NCBI GenBank assembly: GCA_026707335.1
Contig: JAPOXB010000158.1
Coordinates: 1 to 9,314, forward strand
Length of the DNA: 9,314 nt
Reading direction: 5' to 3'
From: Chloroflexota bacterium
Lineage (GTDB): Bacteria > Chloroflexota > Dehalococcoidia > Bin125
The notes under the pieces: model-generated
What the model saw: the letters and a program-made list of their open reading frames with translations, nothing else
The model's database searches: none
Told to the model about the DNA's origin: nothing
Part shown: piece by piece, positions 5,665 through 9,314 of the stretch
Numbering within the stretch: position 1 is the first letter of the stretch
How the letters are laid out: every line of letters starts with the position of its first letter
Translations under genes and position numbers: made by a program

Positions 5665-8600
5665 ATGGTCCAAACTACCGAGCCCCCCGCGCCCGCTCCG
5701 CCGCCCGACGCGCCTCGGGCCCTGCGCGACTTCCACCCCGCCGTGCAGGCCTGGTTCCTACGCCACTTCTCCGCCCCCACCGACGCCCAGACCGACGGCT
5801 GGCCGCACATCCGCGCCCGCCGCGACGTGCTCATCGCGGCGCCCACGGGGTCGGGCAAGACGCTGGCCGCCTTCCTGGCCGGCATCGACGCGCTGATCCG
5901 CAAGGCCGAGACGGGCCTGCTCGACGACCAGATCGAGATCCTCTACGTCTCGCCGCTCAAGGCGCTGGGGGCCGACATCCACCGCAACCTCGAGGCGCCG
6001 CTGGCGGAGATCAACGCCATCGCGGCCGAGCTGGGTTACGAGTTGCCGCCGATCCGCGTCGCCGTGCGCAGCGGCGACACGACGCCGTCGCAGCGGCAGA
6101 CGATCACCAAGAACCCGCCCCACATCCTGATCACCACCCCCGAGTCGCTCTACCTGATGCTCACGGCGGCCAAGGCGCGACCCACGCTGCGGCACGTCCG
6201 CACCCTCATCGTCGATGAGATCCACGCCCTCGTCCGCGACCGGCGCGGCAGCCACATGGCTCTCAGCGTCGCCCGGCTCGACCACGTCGCCGAGGAGCGC
6301 CCGGCCCGCATCGGCCTCTCCGCGACGCAACGCCCGATCGACGAGATCGCGCGCTTCCTCGTCGGGCCGGAGCGCGCCGACGAGGACGACGGCCCCGGCT
6401 GCGTCATCGTCGACCGCGGCCACCAGCGCGACCTCGAACTCGGCATCGAGTTGCCAAACTCCGAGATGGCGGCTGTCGCCTCGCACGAGCAGTGGGCGGA
6501 GGTCTACGACCGCCTGGCCGCGCTCATCGCCGGCCACCGCACGACGCTGATCTTCGTGAACACGCGGCGCCTGGCCGAGCGCGTCGCCCATCACCTGGCC
6601 GAGCGGGTGGGCGAGGAGCACGTCGCCAGCCACCACGGCTCGCTCTCGAAGGAGCGCCGCCTGCAGATGGAGCAGCGCCTCAAGCGCGGCGACCTGCGCG
6701 CGCTCGTCGCCACGGCCTCCCTGGAACTGGGCATCGACATCGGCTCCATCGACCTCGTCTGCCAGATCGGCTCCCCCCGAGCCATCAGCACCTTCCTCCA
6801 GCGCGTCGGCCGCTCCGGGCACGCCCTCGGCCTGACCCCGCGCGGCAAGCTCTTCCCCACGACCCGCGACGAGCTGGTCGAGTGCGCCGCCCTGGTCCGC
6901 GCCGTGCGCGCCGGCCGCCTCGACCGCGTGCAGCAGCCCGTCGCCCCGCTCGACGTGCTGGCGCAGCAGATCGTCGCCGAGACGGCTTGCGAGGATTGGC
7001 CCGAAGACGCCCTCTTCGATCTCGTCCGCCGCGCCGCCCCGTACCGCGACCTCGCCCGCGCTGACTTCGACGATGTCGTGGCCATGCTGCGTGACGGCGT
7101 CGGCGAGGGCGGTGGCCGGGCCGCCCCCCTCATCCACCACGACCGCATCAACGGCGTCCTCCGCGGCCGCCGCGGCGCGCGCATGAAGGCGCTCACCAAC
7201 GGCGGCACGATCCCGGAGCTGGGCGACTACCGCGTCGTCGCCGAGCCCGACGGCACGTTCGTCGGCACGGTCAACGAGGACTGGGCCATCGAGAGCATGG
7301 CCGGCGACATCTTCCTGCTCGGCACGACCTCCTGGCGGATCAAGCGGGTCGAATCGGGCACGGTGCGTGTGGAGAACGCGCAGGGCGCGCCGCCAACCAT
7401 CCCCTTCTGGCTGGGCGAGGCGCCCGGCCGCACCGTGGAGCTGTCGGCCGAGGTGAGCGCCCTGCGGCGCGACATCGCCGCCGGCCTCGGCGACGTCGAG
7501 GCGACGACCGAGCTGCTGCGGGAGGAGTGCGGCCTCGACGCGCTGGGCGCGGCGCAGCTGCTCGACTACGTGCGCGCCGGCGCCGTCGCGCTGGGCGTCG
7601 TGCCATCCGACACGGACGTCGTCTTCGAGCGCTTCTTCGACGAGGCCGGCGACCAGCACCTCGTCGTCCACGCCCCGTTCGGCGCGCGCATCAACCGCGC
7701 CTGGGGGCTCGCCCTGCGCAAGCGCTTCTGCGTCCGCTTCGACTTCGAGTTGCAGGCCGCCGCCAACGACGACGCGATCGTGCTCTCCATCGGCCCCGCC
7801 CAGTCGTTCCCCCTGGAGGAGGTCGCCGGCTACCTGAAGGCGGACGGCGCCGAGGACGCCCTGTCGCAGGCCATCCTCTACGTGCCGCAGTGGGGCACCC
7901 GCTGGCGCTGGAACGCGACCCGCGCCCTCGCCGTCGAGCGGCAGCGCGGCGGTAAGAAGGTGCCCCCGCAGCTCCAGCGCATGCGCGCCGACGACCTGCT
8001 CGCCGCCGTCTTCCCGGCCCAGGTCGGCTGCCAGGAGAACGTCACGGGGCCCCTCGACTACCCCGACCACCCGCTCGTGCGGCAGTCGCGCGAGGACTGC
8101 CTGCGCGAGTGGATGGACACCGACGGGCTCGTCGCCACGCTCGGCCGGATCGAGGCCGGCGCGATCGCGCTGCACGCGCGCGACACGGTCGAGCCCTCGC
8201 CCATGGCGCACGAGATCCTCAACGGCAAGCCCTACACCTACCTCGACGACGCCCCCATCGAGGAGCGCCGCACGCGCGCCGTCATGCTGCAGCACGCCCT
8301 GCCCGACGACGCCCGTGACCTCGCCGCGCTCGACCCCGCCGCCATCGCCCGCGTGCGCGAGGAGGCCTGGCCCGTCCCCCGCGATGCGGAGGAGGTGCAC
8401 GACCTGCTCCTCTCCCTCGTCGCCGTCTCCGACGCCCAGGTGCGGGGCTGGGAGGCCTGGCTGGACGACCTCGTGGCGAACGGCCGCGCCGCGGTCGCGG
8501 AGCCCGCCGGCAGCCTGCCCGGCGCGGCGCCCCGCTATTGGTTCGCCGCCGAGAACCTGCCCCTGGTCGAGATGCTCTTCTCCGGCGCGCGGATCGACCC

Positions 8601-9314
8601 GGCGCTCAGCCTGCCGCCCGGCGTCGCCGCCGCGGTCGCCGACCGCGACGATGCCCGCGTCCGCCTGCTGCGCGGCCACTGCGAGGTCGTGGGACCGACC
8701 ACCGCCGTGGCGCTGGCGGCCCGCAGCGGCCTGCGCGCCGAGGACGTCGAGCGTGGCCTCGCGCAGTTGGAGGCGCGCGGCGACGTGCTGCGCGGCCGCT
8801 TCACGACGCCGTCCGCCGCGAGCGGCCCGCTGCCGACGCCCGGAGCCCCGGGCGCGCCCCCCGACGCCCCCGACGAGTTCTGCGACCGCCGCCTGCTGGC
8901 GCGCATCCATCGCTACACGCTCGACCTGCTGCGCAAGCAGATCGAGCCCGTCGGCGCGCGCGATTTCATGCGCTTCCTGCTGCGCTGGCAGCACTGCGCG
9001 CCCGACGCCCGCCTGAGCGGCAAGCAGGGGCTGCGCGCCGTCGTGGAGCGGCTGCAGGGCTTCGAGGCCCCCGCCGTCGCCTGGGAGCGCGACCTGCTGC
9101 CCGCCCGCCTGACCGACTACGACCCCGCCTGGCTCGACGAGCTCTGCCTCGACGGCACGCTCACTTGGGGCCGGCTGAGCCCGCGCAAGTCGGCCCGCGA
9201 CGCCGGGCTCCCCGCCAGCCCCTCGCGCGTGATGCCCGTCAGCCTGGGCCTGCGCGCCGGCTTCCCCCGGCTGCGGGCCGCGGCCGCCGCCCCCTCGCCC
9301 GACGCGAGCGACGA
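5665..9314 (+). CDS. lhr: Lhr-type large ATP-dependent helicase (3' end outside the window)
   Basis: The frame is open to the window end: 1,216 complete codons of a family usually near 1,500 residues. Lhr proteins are superfamily 2, 3'-to-5' single-strand translocases that unwind DNA and RNA:DNA hybrids and are linked to DNA repair. Motifs in order are Walker A APTGSGKT (59-66), VSPLKALGADIHRNL (Ia), TTPESL (Ib), the DEIH box (184-187), SAT (219-221), TLIFVNTRR (IV), ATASLELGIDI (349-359) and QRVGRSGH (379-386). The Lhr-core part follows, with GTIPELGDYRV from about 514 and LQAAANDDAIVLSIG from about 697, then the C-terminal extension with CDRRLLARIHRYTL and the LCLDGTLTWGRLSP region. A Pro/Ala/Gly-rich stretch (about 1047-1070) interrupts the extension. 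ATG at 5665 is the best start, but no Shine-Dalgarno site precedes it. No frameshift or missing motif is visible. Confidence 0.95.
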   Translation, partial: MVQTTEPPAPAPPPDAPRALRDFHPAVQAWFLRHFSAPTDAQTDGWPHIRARRDVLIAAPTGSGKTLAAFLAGIDALIRKAETGLLDDQIEILYVSPLKALGADIHRNLEAPLAEINAIAAELGYELPPIRVAVRSGDTTPSQRQTITKNPPHILITTPESLYLMLTAAKARPTLRHVRTLIVDEIHALVRDRRGSHMALSVARLDHVAEERPARIGLSATQRPIDEIARFLVGPERADEDDGPGCVIVDRGHQRDLELGIELPNSEMAAVASHEQWAEVYDRLAALIAGHRTTLIFVNTRRLAERVAHHLAERVGEEHVASHHGSLSKERRLQMEQRLKRGDLRALVATASLELGIDIGSIDLVCQIGSPRAISTFLQRVGRSGHALGLTPRGKLFPTTRDELVECAALVRAVRAGRLDRVQQPVAPLDVLAQQIVAETACEDWPEDALFDLVRRAAPYRDLARADFDDVVAMLRDGVGEGGGRAAPLIHHDRINGVLRGRRGARMKALTNGGTIPELGDYRVVAEPDGTFVGTVNEDWAIESMAGDIFLLGTTSWRIKRVESGTVRVENAQGAPPTIPFWLGEAPGRTVELSAEVSALRRDIAAGLGDVEATTELLREECGLDALGAAQLLDYVRAGAVALGVVPSDTDVVFERFFDEAGDQHLVVHAPFGARINRAWGLALRKRFCVRFDFELQAAANDDAIVLSIGPAQSFPLEEVAGYLKADGAEDALSQAILYVPQWGTRWRWNATRALAVERQRGGKKVPPQLQRMRADDLLAAVFPAQVGCQENVTGPLDYPDHPLVRQSREDCLREWMDTDGLVATLGRIEAGAIALHARDTVEPSPMAHEILNGKPYTYLDDAPIEERRTRAVMLQHALPDDARDLAALDPAAIARVREEAWPVPRDAEEVHDLLLSLVAVSDAQVRGWEAWLDDLVANGRAAVAEPAGSLPGAAPRYWFAAENLPLVEMLFSGARIDPALSLPPGVAAAVADRDDARVRLLRGHCEVVGPTTAVALAARSGLRAEDVERGLAQLEARGDVLRGRFTTPSAASGPLPTPGAPGAPPDAPDEFCDRRLLARIHRYTLDLLRKQIEPVGARDFMRFLLRWQHCAPDARLSGKQGLRAVVERLQGFEAPAVAWERDLLPARLTDYDPAWLDELCLDGTLTWGRLSPRKSARDAGLPASPSRVMPVSLGLRAGFPRLRAAAAAPSPDASD

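Noticed and set aside
5758..8994. A 1,078-codon open frame on the minus strand opposite the helicase
   Set aside because: It is the antisense of a helicase frame with all family motifs. Its product is Gly/Ala/Arg/Asp/Val-rich without recognisable domains, and such frames arise when GC-rich codon use removes reverse-strand stops.

Overview
The window is very GC-rich chromosomal DNA, with codons ending overwhelmingly in G or C. It carries four complete genes, one gene cut by the right edge, and about 740 bases at the left without a gene. The gene set and the repeated CCCTCTCC...GGAGAGGG / GGGTTAGGGTGAGGG elements give the impression of a free-living high-GC bacterium, perhaps a Thermomicrobia-like member of the Chloroflexota. 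That assignment is inference; there is no marker gene such as an rRNA here.

Left region (1-740): no credible gene. It holds five same-orientation copies of a palindromic repeat (hairpin plus G-rich tail). Between copies two and three lies a pair of 79-bp modules set 130 bp apart; each has a conserved head followed by four 10-bp units built on C(C/G)TGCA. A short 22-bp direct repeat follows. The last palindromic copy runs into the end of the first gene and supplies its stop codon and last residues.

Middle region: a minus-strand luciferase-like monooxygenase (741-1802) diverges across a short gap from a plus-strand PLP-dependent aminotransferase (1886-3184). The aminotransferase converges on a two-gene minus-strand operon, an M20-family metallo-hydrolase (5482-4166) followed by an HSL-family alpha/beta hydrolase (4137-3196). 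Both converging stop codons lie in the arms of one perfect hairpin (3177-3203), a likely two-way terminator. The enzymes fit amino-acid, peptide or ester catabolism, but no single pathway is demonstrated.

Right region: from 5665 to the window end runs a large Lhr-type superfamily 2 helicase on the plus strand, with all core motifs and much of the C-terminal extension; its 3' end lies outside the window. Long open frames antisense to these genes are by-products of GC-rich codon use.

No convincing new multi-gene system is present. The most unexplained material is the repeat-rich, gene-free region at 1-770.
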